Part shown: piece after piece, positions 1 to 10,127 of the stretch
Layout of the letters: each line of letters opens with the position of its first letter
Position numbering within the stretch: position 1 is the first letter of the stretch
Assembly: GCA_023078685.1 (NCBI GenBank)
Contig: JALGAS010000009.1
Span: 2,976,001-3,040,000, forward strand
Source: Neopestalotiopsis rosae
Lineage: Eukaryota; Ascomycota; Sordariomycetes; Amphisphaeriales; Sporocadaceae
Length of the DNA stretch: 64,000 nucleotides
Direction: 5' to 3'
Made by a program: the position numbers and the translations under genes
The notes under the pieces: generated by a model
What the model saw: the letters and a program-made list of their open reading frames with translations, nothing else
Databases searched by the model: none
What the model was told of the DNA's origin: nothing

Positions 1-287
1 GAGATAGAACCGTTCGTCTGATCCATCCCCGCCGCTAGCACTAAGCAGGGGCGCACCAACAAGTATGAGACCATTGCTTTCTGAGCCTAGTGCATGTGGG
101 GGCAAACTTCAAGCATCCAATGATCGAGGAACGGAAAAATAACTCAGGTCTTGCTATCTTTCGTCAAGTGTGACCTGGTTAACTTTGCGGCGATTCCAGG
201 CTACACCTGCTTATCGCCGATTCGTGCCAATACGAACTAAACCCTTGGCAGTACCTTGATTTGGGACAGCCATGTCCTCTTCATAAA

Positions 288-587
288 TCACATACGTACC
301 ACAACAATCATTTCGGGAGAGGACATGACTCCACAGCTGCCATTGTTTAGCTCTCCCAGCATCCCTGTTGTCTTTTTAACATCAGAAAGCGATAGCATGC
401 CATTCGGTGGATCATACGACATCTCGACAGTCTTTCCGGCTATCTCAACTTCTCTGGAGAGTTCGAGGGTTTGAAGATACTCTCTTCCCACGACAAGACT
501 TTTCCAAGAGGGGAACGAGGGTGAGAAATCGAAGCGGATGTGCTGGAGACGGTGAGCTTTAAGTCCAATCTGTCGTGCTATATGATT
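288..587 (-). CDS. orphan C-terminal coding segment, hypothetical
   Basis: A minus-strand reading frame is open from about 587 down to a stop at 288 and encodes about 98 residues. It contains an acidic/aliphatic stretch (ELSREVEIAGKTVEMSYD) and the segment NGMLSLSDVKKTTGMLGEL, which look like ordinary protein sequence, not a chance ORF. It has no convincing ATG at its start, so it is probably the last exon of a gene whose upstream exons I could not place. It lies 86 bases beyond the stop of the STAND gene at 674, but no phase-compatible splice into that gene was found. I do not recognise a family. It could also be a truncated relic. Confidence 0.35.
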   Translation of the reverse strand, partial: NHIARQIGLKAHRLQHIRFDFSPSFPSWKSLVVGREYLQTLELSREVEIAGKTVEMSYDPPNGMLSLSDVKKTTGMLGELNNGSCGVMSSPEMIVVVRM

Positions 588-673
588 CTAGCCTTAGCCT
601 TGGTTTTCCTGCAGGGTTTTCTCAAGATTGTGATGCGAATGCAGAGGCCATTTACTTCCGTTTTCTTTCTTTT

Positions 674-3573
674 TCACTTCCTCAAATGCAGCTTCTCATG
701 CCTCCTCAAATCGTTCAATCTTGTGAACTTCTTGTCGCAGGTCTGACAGCCGTACGGGCGATCACCAAAATGACTGCGCGTGTGCCCGTCTAAGTTGATC
801 TTCCTGGTGAACGTTTTCGAGCATAATTTACAGTCGAAGCGCGCTGGGTTGCTTTTCCTATCATTGCGCTGGGGGAATGGATTAGGACCGTCGGCCAGAT
901 CCGAATGGTAGTTTTTCTTGTGCTTTTCGAGATCCTTGTTTGACGTAAAACCGTTTGCTCCCAAATTGCAGTCAGGCACTAAACAAAAGAATGGCCTCTG
1001 GTGTTGGTGCATATGGCGCTTGAGCTGTTCTTGATCTGGCAAACCTTTGTGGAAGAACTCGCAAAGCAGTCTTGAACATTTGCACAGGTTGTTGCCGTAA
1101 AATTCATAAAGGCTGTGGCATCTCTCGGGACCATTTGCTTCTGCCAGTTCCTCAATCGCTTTTCGATTGTCTATCAGTACGTCTTCCAGCGCCTTGAGAC
1201 ATGGTTTGTTCAAACCTTCGTTGCCTTCTTTCCTTTGTTTAGTAACGTTGATCCACAGATTGAGCAACAAGTCGTAGAACGGCTTCCCTTCTAGCCTGGC
1301 ACATTTGATTCTGGCTTGTTCTTTGACCTCATCAAGGTTGGCCTGACTGGACTCGCCTGCAGCTGAAGTGGACGGATAACCCGTATTGTCAAGAGATTCA
1401 CAGTATCTGTCCGTAAATTTCCTCAGGATTTTGGCAAAATGTTCTGACTTCAGCTCGTCAATTTTGGGGTCCTGGATTTCAAGCACTGCCTCGATGTGAT
1501 GAGACCACTTCGAAATTGCGTAGTCCTGGAAAGCGTAGGCACCTTTGTTGGCAAAATCCTTCCTCTGAGACTCCGATATGTCTTCCCCAAAGCATGGGGA
1601 CGTCAGGTATTGCATACACGAACTGGTCAAATCGAACATAACCTCTTGCTTATCGACATGCTGACTTTCGAGAATAAATCTAAAACAAATTAGTTGATAT
1701 TGATATTGGATTAAAAAATGAACGAACGTACCTGCGAGCTGTGTGATGCGCAAATCCCAGTTTCTTGTCTGGTCCCATATAGACAAGTGTCCCGCAGAGC
1801 CGGATGTCATGGATCAACTGATGATCCTGAAGCTCGACCGAATCATTGTGTCGCTCGGTCGAAGCAATAGCTCGTATCTCATGCCAGTGTAGAGTACGTT
1901 CGGCGTATGCTAGCCACCCAAATATACTCTTGGCCTTATTCCATGGCTCTTCATTGCCGTTGGTGATCAGGGAATTCTTGAGGCTTTGAAGCAAGCAATC
2001 ATAGCTGTTTTTTTGTTAGGGCCCTGTACGAATCAATGGGACAGATACTTCGTAAAGCCTGCGAAAATATTGAACGTACGCTTCAGGGATACTCGTGGGG
2101 AGGCGTTCTTTTTCTAATTTGCGCAGCAAATCTGACCTTGATTCCGACTTTTTCAGGTGATCGAGTGTGAGTCTAGCAAAGAGAAACATTCCTTGACATT
2201 CCTTGGCTGCATTCAAAATCTTGTTGCCAATGCCTTGCTGCTCTTCATGGCTGAGAGAAAATGCTGGATCGAAATGGACAAGTCGACTGTGAACATACAG
2301 CTCCATGCCCGGTGCGTTGATACTCGGCTGAATTGTGAAGATCTGCGCATTTACAGATTGCGTCGAGAGTATTTTTGCTATCTCTTTCAGTTCACGACTA
2401 AGAATCAACAGCCGCAACCTTCCAGGCTCGGCTGCATCCTGTTGAGTAACCAAAGGGGTGAGAATTCTCAGTGTATCCCTGATGACAGGCTTTTCGCACT
2501 CATCCAAACCATCGACAATGATAAATTGATTTGGTATGATGTCGAAAAAGGTCTTCAATAGTGACTCTGCATCCCGTAGGCTTAGTTGTGATTGGCCGGA
2601 ATTGCCTTTCTTATCACAGCAGTATGCGATGAGGTGTGTGAATCTCTCATCTTTGGCGATATGCATCATTTGGCGGTGCAGAAGTCCGCGACAAATGGAA
2701 AGAAATGTCGTGGCTTGGGGATTTCCTTCCTTGCAATAGAAGTAGGTGGCCTTGAAGGAGTCCTGTGTGGGCGTGAGCTCACGGCATTCCTCAATAAGAT
2801 ACGAAGCCAGTATTGATTTCCCTGATTTCCGTCAGTATAGCTCAACAGTGATTCCCATCAGGACCAGACGTGTAAAAATGAGAGACGCACCTGAGCCCAT
2901 ACTGCCATTCATCCACAGAACTGGATGAATTGGTGCTGGCTCATTCAACCAGTTACCAACGGACTCAATGCCGTTGATCCAATCACATGTACCGTCAAAA
3001 ACCTTTCGTTCATCGCATAGACGCGTATGAGTTGCAGTAGAGGTATCTCCATCATCCAAGATCCACTGCTGTGCTTCCTTGAATTGAGCTTCGCGGCACT
3101 CTGAGACTCTGCGATTGTGTTCTTGCTCTTCTTTTTTGAGGTCGTTCTCGTAGTCGTCAAGTCTTCCGTGGTCGATCGCCAGTCGGTTTCTCAGGCAGTT
3201 CTCTACATACTCCACAAACAGTCTGTGCCTTTTCATTTTAGTCTCTAGGTAGGACAAGTCATTATTTGTGAATTCATTCCATGCTGAGTGGAAGATCTTC
3301 TTCCGTCCTGTGTGACGTTAAGCATTAAACAAAAGTGGTATCAGTGCGAAGATAGACTTGAGGTTTACCTTTTTCAGAAAACTGAGTAAAACAACGATAA
3401 GCCCCCGAGTGGAAGTCGAGGAGATCCGAATATATAGCAACGAGGCATGTTCTCAGGCCAGTCGTCTCTGAAGAAAAAGTCTGAAGACCTGTCAGCGCAG
3501 GAATGATTTTTCCAAAACTCTCGTATGCGCTCAACAGGCTGTCCCAACCACCTGTCAACGTGCTTTTCGCAGT
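674..3573 (-). CDS. STAND protein: NACHT NTPase with C-terminal C2H2 zinc fingers
   Basis: Five exons join in phase: 3573-3369, 3307-2891, 2821-2049, 1976-1732 and 1679-674, giving 881 residues from the first resolved codon. The first exon(s), with the start, lie upstream (about 3574-3790) and are unresolved. Order of parts: a helical N-terminal region like those preceding fungal NACHT domains; NACHT with Walker A GSMGSGKS, cut by the 69-base intron at 2822-2890, and Walker B FIIVDGLDECE; then the winged-helix-type stretch IFGWLAYAERTLHWHEIRAI usual after fungal NACHT. The last exon ends in C2H2 fingers: two clear ones (CKLC...H...H and CQTC...H...H), plus one with C-x4-C spacing and one divergent. 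The family binds and hydrolyses nucleotide triphosphates and acts as a switch in signalling or incompatibility; here zinc fingers replace the usual ankyrin, WD or TPR sensor. DNA or ligand binding is inference. Confidence 0.85.
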
Positions 3574-4092
3574 CTAGAAAAAATGTCAACACCATAACTT
3601 TGACGGCCTTGCGCTTCCAGTCGTTCACCCTTGTCGTTCTCTAGGCAACGATACAGCCCCAGCTGCTCTGTATCAACCGTGTAATCTTGGTCATGCACCC
3701 TTGAGGGAGAGCAAACATGTTTTGGCGGTCAAGAAGGAAAAGTAATCTTGAGCCATCTTCTATGACCGACTGCTCATGGGTACGGGGAAATCACTCCAAC
3801 ATAGGGCGGAAAGCAGAATGCGAGAGAAGACGGCCGCGATTGGTTCCAACTTGAACATGAATCTCTCTGTACGAGAATGATAATATGTGCACTCTAACAG
3901 TGTCAGATTGTGACGGTGTTTTTCATCGCTTCCCAAACCGCGTGAACAAATGAGTTCTGGGTTACTGTATCTGATTACGTGCAATTGGGAACTCATACAA
4001 CCATTGGGCATGTAGTCGATAGCCATGAGCCACATCGGCGTGCCTTGTCAATTTGGCTTGATCGTTGAGTTATTCGACTTGCCCATGCATGC

Positions 4093-4435
4093 TTGCTTGG
4101 CGGGTGGATTAGTCCCCTGCAGGCCGAAGAGTGCCTGTCCCTTTGGGCCAGGCAAAAGTGGCGACAACAACTGAGACTTCAAGGGTTGTATGACCATATT
4201 AGATATAACGACACCGGCGATCCATCTGGTAAGTGTAAAATTTATGACCACATTACTAACAGATCCTGGTTTCCTTTCAGGACCATCAGTGTTGTTCTGC
4301 GCCACGACAAGTATTTCCGTTGCTACCCTCGGAACCTATGCCCCATTGTCCATACACATGAAGAGCTACCTGAAAACCATGCCTTCAACATGCTGTACGT
4401 ACAACTGTCTCGAAGATGCCTCTACCGTATCATAA
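4093..4435 (+). CDS. small hypothetical protein with one intron
   Basis: A textbook fungal intron (gtaagt at 4229, CTAAC branch site, ttcag ending at 4280) joins two open stretches, 4093-4228 and 4281-4435, in phase, giving 96 residues. The second exon contains a hydrophobic run (VLFCATTSISVATLGTYAPL), possibly a membrane segment. No family is recognised. The intron is the main support; the start at 4093 is a guess and further upstream exons are possible. The 3' end touches sequence belonging to the palindromic repeat family, so this may be a fragment. Confidence 0.3.
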
Positions 4436-4655
4436 GAACATTTGTCAACTGAGACGTTCCCAGTTGACCAATCGGAAGGCCCATCCGTTGACGCATTCAA
4501 GGATGGAATTGAAAGGTATCGGTGATATAATTCTAGAATCTGATTGGTCGAGGAAATGCATTTGGACACGTTTGTGATAGGCAATATCGCGTTCCGTTCG
4601 TTCCGTAAGGTCATGTTCCAAGCCTCTCCGTTCTTTGTCTCTTGGCAAACAGGAA

Positions 4656-4760
4656 CGTCGCGGGCTGATTAGAGCTATGCCGATTTTGGATGTCAGTCTG
4701 ACGACATCCATATTCGGCCAGAACAATGTTCGTGTCGTCACGTGGGGTGCATCACTCCCC
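4656..4760 (-). mobile_element. end fragment of palindrome-bearing MITE-like element
   Basis: Contains the family palindrome in a slightly deleted form (GGATGTCAGTCTGACGACATCC near 4687-4710). It is flanked on one side by AGAGCTATGCCGAT and on the other by the family sequence GGCCAGAACAATGTTCGTGT, followed by GGGGTGCATC. The same flanks occur around 22190 and 24500, so this is a terminal fragment of the same element in reverse orientation. Confidence 0.65.
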
Positions 4761-4856
4761 AGCTGATCGAGGGTTACCTTGACAGGTTAGAGCCGCAAGT
4801 GTCCCCCTTTGTGTTCGAAACGATCCCCGCCGTCGTATCGTAGTTACTTTGGAAGA

Positions 4857-4881
4857 GGGGGGGGGGAAGGGGGGGGGGGGA
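4857..4881. repeat. poly-G low-complexity tract
   Basis: Two G runs separated by AA. No coding function; a likely site of length variation. Confidence 0.9.
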
Positions 4882-6097
4882 AATGCGCGGTACTTCGTCC
4901 ATCGTTGCTCTGGATTCCGGGCTTCTTCAGGGTAGTTTCTAGTCTGTTATAGTGTGTGACCACGATCGATTTGGAGATTTCGTCCTTTTTTTTCTTCTTC
5001 TTTTTATTTGCTTTGTTCATGCACTCGAAAAGGTTAGCCCTGCTCGATAGCAGTCGGTGTATGTCAGTATCGAATGAATTCTTTGCCGGTCAACTTTACC
5101 CACGCGATAAGAAGGCTCCCCTCCCTCATCTGCCAGGAGCAACCTACCTACCTGAGACTCTACCTGGTGAGACAAGCAAGACAGACACGGCGAGTGATAT
5201 TACCACTGGATCACAAATCCTCGACGCCTTCAATCGTGAATCTCTACCAATCACCGTCGCCGTCATCATTGCTACAGACCGACTGAGCGACTACATACTT
5301 ACAAATTTTCCTGTCAGCGGTTGCAGGGCTTGTCTTGTCGTGCAGTAGTGGTAGTAGCAGCAGCATCCAGCGGCAAGCAGAGCAACGACGACGCGGACAT
5401 AATTGGCTCGGTGTCGACCTGAGCATTACGACTTCAGAAACAATAAACCTGGGGTATCTTGTTCCAAAAAGAGCTGCGAGCAACTGACTTGATAGCTACG
5501 TTGTACGTTGGCCGGCCATCTCTCTATTGTTGTATGGGGTAGCTCCGTTGCATAGGTCACCATCTTCTCACAGGACAGGGCAGGCACAACCAGGCAGCCA
5601 GGTAGCTACCAGACCAGAAATCAAACCCCAATGCGCGGCGCCTAGTGCGCGTCGTTCGAACCTGGACGGATCTCCTCGAATCACTACTAGGTACTGAGGG
5701 CCTAGTTAACTAGATCCTAGAATCGAGCCGGCAGCCGGCTACTTTCAGTCAATCCCATATCTTTCGACTGACCATCGAAAGGGCCGAGCTGTTCTTTTCT
5801 TTTGGAGTCGAGTCAAAGTACAGTCGGGAGAATAAAATAAGTCTCGCTTTGTCAACCCCTCCATCTTCCTGAATTCTACAATTAATCCTCCAAGAGCTCA
5901 CAAAACCCGAAAGCCTTCTCAGCCTCACTCTCTTCCAAGATCATGCCGCAGGGCCCTTCCGCAGCACAATCACCACTATCAGTAAGTAGCTGAGTGAGAA
6001 TTGATTGAGTGCAACTCTCCACTCTCATCATCATTTGCGCCCCCTTATCTCCTCCGTCTGGCACCGCGCTGCTCCCCCAAACTAGGGGGGAGTAGAC
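4882..6097. other. intergenic region upstream of the Zn2Cys6 gene
   Basis: About 1.2 kb without a supported gene. Open frames here (for example 4956-5348) begin in a poly-T tract and show no protein character. The part next to 6098 is the likely promoter and 5'UTR of the plus-strand regulator. A short sequence near 5660 resembles a tRNA T-loop but does not fold. Confidence 0.5.
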
Positions 6098-7845
6098 ATG
6101 GAGAGTGGAGGACGCGTACCTGGATGTTGGACGTGTAAACGTGAGTCAAGTCTTGTGCTTGCAGCTACAGCAGTAGCAGCGGCACATCACTCAGACATCC
6201 GGGTATATGCGCTGACATTTCCCTCCCAGAACGGAAAATTGGCTGCGATCGTGGTGCTCCAGCCTGTAATAATTGCCTGCGGACAGGGCGGGAATGCCTA
6301 GGGTACAGCATCAGGCTGGCATGGCCCGACCAACCCGACGGTCGTCGCCGAAAGAGTCAATTGCCTGGCCACAGCACCCAATTGCCTCCCAGTAATTCCA
6401 AAATACTATGGCAAGCAGTTTATAAACGTCACCTACGAAGACTTGGCGCGGATCCGAAATAGCGATACGCTGCATCGTCTCATCTTGCTTCATGTTCCTC
6501 CTCGCTTTCGGCCTGTGATTCCCATGATCCTGAACCTGGTGGAAACCGAGCCCCAGCTGCTACAATATTGTAAGTGAGGCTGCGAGTGGTACTACCAAAT
6601 CCATACTAACTGATCATTGCAAAGATCGCGACAGAATTTCGCGAATGATTTCCACCATTGACGTCAACAATGGCTTCCGCGAAGATCTCCTACCCATGGC
6701 GCTGTCACCATATGGTTCGGCCTCGGAAGGTCTACGAAACGCCATATACTCTGTGGCTGCCTTCCACTTATGGGGATCTGAAGGTGCATTACCTTTCAAG
6801 GCGAAAGCGCTCCGATCCCTGTCGTCCTCATTGGCAGCCTACTCTGTGGGCATTAGTGAGACGCACCTTGCGACGTCTATGATGCTCTGCGTATACAACG
6901 TGAGTGGCCAAGGATTAGCGGAGTGATGGTGACGCTCCCAACGCTGACATATTTATTAGGTCTTTGATGAGACGGAGGGTCACTGGCTGCTTCATCTGAA
7001 TGGTGCTAAGAACATATTGCACAGACTCATGTCGTTCCGAGATGGAAACCCTAGGTCCGCTTTTTTGTATACGTGGTTTCTCTACCATGAGGTGCTCGGC
7101 CAATTCATCGACCCAGCTCAATACTATCCAAATGGACCGCTATCACTGCAAGTCAGAGGTTACCTAGATATTGACCCGACAGTGGTAAGGGAAAACGAAG
7201 TCATACTTAAAGTTCTTTCTGGACGTTGACTGAGATGTATAGATCGTCGGCTCTTCGGGCTGCTCTGTTGAAGTCATGGAGGTCATGAGCTACATCAACG
7301 GTATCCGTGCACGACAGCTGCACACTGAAGACGATGAGTTCTCAGCAGAGGAAAAATCTCGTCTTGACGATGAAGTATACTGCATCGAAAGTAAGTTGGC
7401 GAATCTGGAGCAGAAGATAGACCACAGCTACGCCGTCCAACTGGGTCCGCACAAACGCGCAATTATTCTCAGCACCGCCGAACTATATCGGATTGCGACT
7501 TTCTTGTACCTGCAAAGGGCTCACAACAACGTCTCAGTGCATGAACTTAGGCCAATGTATCTACAACAGGCCTTTGAGGTCCTGAGGTCTCTCGATGTCT
7601 GCACCAGTCCTTGGCCGCTGTTCGTGCTTGCTTGCGAAGCTGACACCGATGAACAACGAATCGATGTGCTGGAGGCCCTAGACAGGATGGACAGCGAACG
7701 TCGCATTGGAAACATCAGGATTCTTCGCGACATCGTCGAAATATTTTGGAAGCAACAGGATATGCATGCTGAAACTGGGCGACCGCTCAACCCGAAATGG
7801 TGGGATGTGGTTGATCTCAACATGGCCACTCCATGGTTTATCTGA
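6098..7845 (+). CDS. Zn2Cys6 fungal transcription factor
   Basis: ATG at 6098 opens directly onto the zinc cluster, with C-x2-C-x6-C-x6-C-x2-C-x6-C spacing (CWTCKQRKIGCDRGAPAC, then NNC and C). The cluster is split after CWTCK by the intron at 6141-6229. Further introns lie at about 6352-6390 (short, donor uncertain), 6570-6624, 6900-6959 and 7185-7242; all but the uncertain one have good splice sites. The rest is the helical regulatory region typical of the Fungal_trans_2 type, including FINVTYEDLARI, SRMISTIDVNNGFR, the CVYN/VFDE junction and IVGSSGCSVEVMEVMSYI, ending MATPWFI. The protein is about 480 residues and nuclear by family. Targets are unknown; it faces away from its neighbours, so nothing shows a shared pathway. 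Confidence 0.9.
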
Positions 7846-8370
7846 GTGCCGGTATAGAGGATTTGCTTAGGCAGTCCCTAGTCGATCTCGAGATTTTAGT
7901 GTATCCGTCTGATCTCGTTGGCCTCTTCTTCAGTTAGCCATGGTTACAAAGACTAAATAGCTTTGGACATTCGACGGAGTGATTGAGAGTGGGTGAAGTA
8001 CGAGGTCACAGATCAAGAAGGTGCCGGCGACTTTCACCTGAATACGATACGTTGACACTATCGGCTTCCAAACGCATGTATCCGAAAATCTGCCAGTTAG
8101 ACTTTGGAATTTGAGAGTAAGCTTGACTCTCGGGGCCATGGTCATGTCGTAGTCGCCAACCATCAGGTCTTGGTATTTGCTTAGACTGGTCGTCCCTTGG
8201 GACTGAATCAACTGCCTTTTAGTATAGAAATCGGTGTCATCCACATGAGACTCATATCAAAGCTGGCAGATAGCGACGAAGAGAACAGAAATACGCTTGA
8301 TTGGAAAGTAATAATTCTGGCAAGAGGTACTCGTTCCCAAACACCGATCAATGATGCGAAAATAAAGACA
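7846..8370. other. intergenic, converging 3' ends
   Basis: About 525 bases between the 3' ends of the Zn2Cys6 gene (+) and the forkhead gene (-). It holds only short unconvincing open frames on both strands and should contain both 3'UTRs and terminators. Confidence 0.5.
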
Positions 8371-9713
8371 TTACCAAGAACCATCGATGATTGAAGGGAG
8401 GGGGATCCTGTGCGTTTTCTCCCTACCCCCTGTCCTGGCTCTGCTGGCTGTTAAGCCTCTTCTAGGACTGGATATCCATCTTGCTGCGGGCCAACGACCC
8501 CGAGTGCAGCAACGCGAATCTTTAGGGTTTTGGTCAGAACCCTTTTTTGGCCGGTATCGAGAAGTGCTTCGGACGCCATCTCTCACTGCCCAGTCTGCCA
8601 AAACCCATTCGACTGGCAGCTTTGGTGTTTCGACATCAGTCATGGGACCACTGTGTGTTGCATCTTCCGTTTCACGTTTGATGAAAGCCTTTCTTGCTGT
8701 CAGCATAGCTTTCTCTCCAGTGCCAAGAATTCCAGAGATCTATCGGGATCAAGGATCCATTCACATCGGAGCTCACGTACTTGATTCATACTCAGGTTAT
8801 GCCGGACCGTATTCTGCCAGCCCTTTTGCTTTGGATCAGTTTTGACCGTGTTTTCTCGAAACCACTGATATATCTCCTGCACTGTCATAGCATGATCCTC
8901 TCGACTCATCAGAGCCTGGTAGATAAGCTGTGCGCATGGTCCGTCGGCTCTCTTGGGTTCGCCTGCGCCTACACCGGTGTCATCTTCTCGTTTGCCTGGG
9001 TGTGGTGATCGTGGGACCTTGCCAACATCTGAGCAGCTACCGTACGGCTCATCGGATGCAGGAGACAAGCTGCGATCCAGTACCACCGAATTAATGAGCT
9101 CTGGCGTCGTGGGCGGAACCTCAAGCGACATCGACTTGGGCTCTATAGTACTGCAGGAGCAGCCTTTCATCGTAATAATTGGAGCGTCAATTTGTTGATC
9201 GAGCGTCTCGTCCAAAGACATGAGGTTTTCCACATGTAGATGATTGAGATGAGTGAGATCCGGCTTCCTCCATATTGCCTCTTGGTACAAGTACTGCTGT
9301 GATACAGCTGGTGACCAATGCTCAGGACTTGGACTTTGGTACAATGGGGGCAGATTGCCGATAGTATAAAACTTGAGGACCATATTTGTCGATGAAGAGC
9401 CGCTGGCATGCTCGAAGAAGTCGCAATCCCCCGGATATTGTGTAGTGCTCCACGTGTTCTGGGATGAGGAGTGTAAAGAGTTGGTGTACGACGGCCGATA
9501 CTGAAAAACTGCGGCAATGGTCGCAGGAGGATAGTGGAAGTATTGTTCGAAGGAGAGCTCGGCGGGCTTAGTGATATGTGCGGGCAGGAAGGCTATATCG
9601 AAGACGGAGTAGTCACTCGTAGGTCTTAGTGACTGTGTCGTATCTGTGCGCTGCATATCGTCTCTAATCGAGCCTGTTGAAGTATGTACACCGGTTAGCG
9701 AGTTGCAAAACAT
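8371..9713 (-). CDS. forkhead (winged-helix) transcription factor
   Basis: Two exons, 9713-8781 and 8688-8371, separated by a 92-base intron (gtacgt...aaag), give about 416 residues. The forkhead signature is near the middle: a start like AQLIYQAL, then MTVQEIYQWFRENT, and the recognition-helix region WQNTVRHNLSMNQ, with the intron directly after it and AFIKRE beyond. The N-terminal 250 residues are Ser/Pro/His-rich and likely disordered; the C-terminal exon is basic and Arg-rich. The family binds DNA through helix 3 and often controls cell cycle, morphogenesis or stress genes. Upstream, a possible intron (9673-9754) would move the start to the ATG of MQRTDTTQ. It is short compared with the Fkh/Hcm1 class, so I do not assign a symbol. 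Confidence 0.85.
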
Positions 9714-9821
9714 CGATAGTATATCGAGCAATAACTGCTGCCGGGGATACGTACAGTCGTGATGAAGTCCCTACTCCACGTGGTGCAAGGGATCAATATA
9801 GTTACATATCCTGAATCGCAA

Positions 9822-9948
9822 TCCATAATCCGGCCAGGGCGCCGGATATTGAAGGCCACTCCGCTCATTATTTCTTCCAGTTCAAGAAATTTGGCAGAAG
9901 AGACATGCCCGCGCGATTATGATCAGCGACGACAAACATTCCGGCCTA
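9822..9948 (+). repeat. divergent copy of a 120-bp dispersed repeat
   Basis: Shares, in order, TCCATAAT, CGCCGGATATTGAAGGCCA and ATGATCAGCGACGACAAACA with the copy at 46480-46615, with diverged sequence between. A third copy, reversed, is at 34083-34200. Confidence 0.55.
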
Positions 9949-10127
9949 GAATCGTGAAATGGGGATCTTTATTCCATGCCGCTATTATGCCCGACCACTA
10001 TATTAATCTCAACAAGTCACCATATTGCAGCCAATGTTAATTATTCCCTCGTTTAATGGCGTCAAGGAACTTGTTGTGCAGTCGAAAATATGTTTGTGTT
10101 CAGCGCACCTAGAAAGGGTCCTGACGA

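Noticed and set aside
4956..5348. 130-residue plus-strand frame
   Set aside because: Begins in a poly-T tract (FFFFFFLFALF) and shows no further protein character or splice signals.
5655..5675. tRNA-like TTCGAAC motif
   Set aside because: The stem around the loop does not pair and no D or anticodon arm is present.
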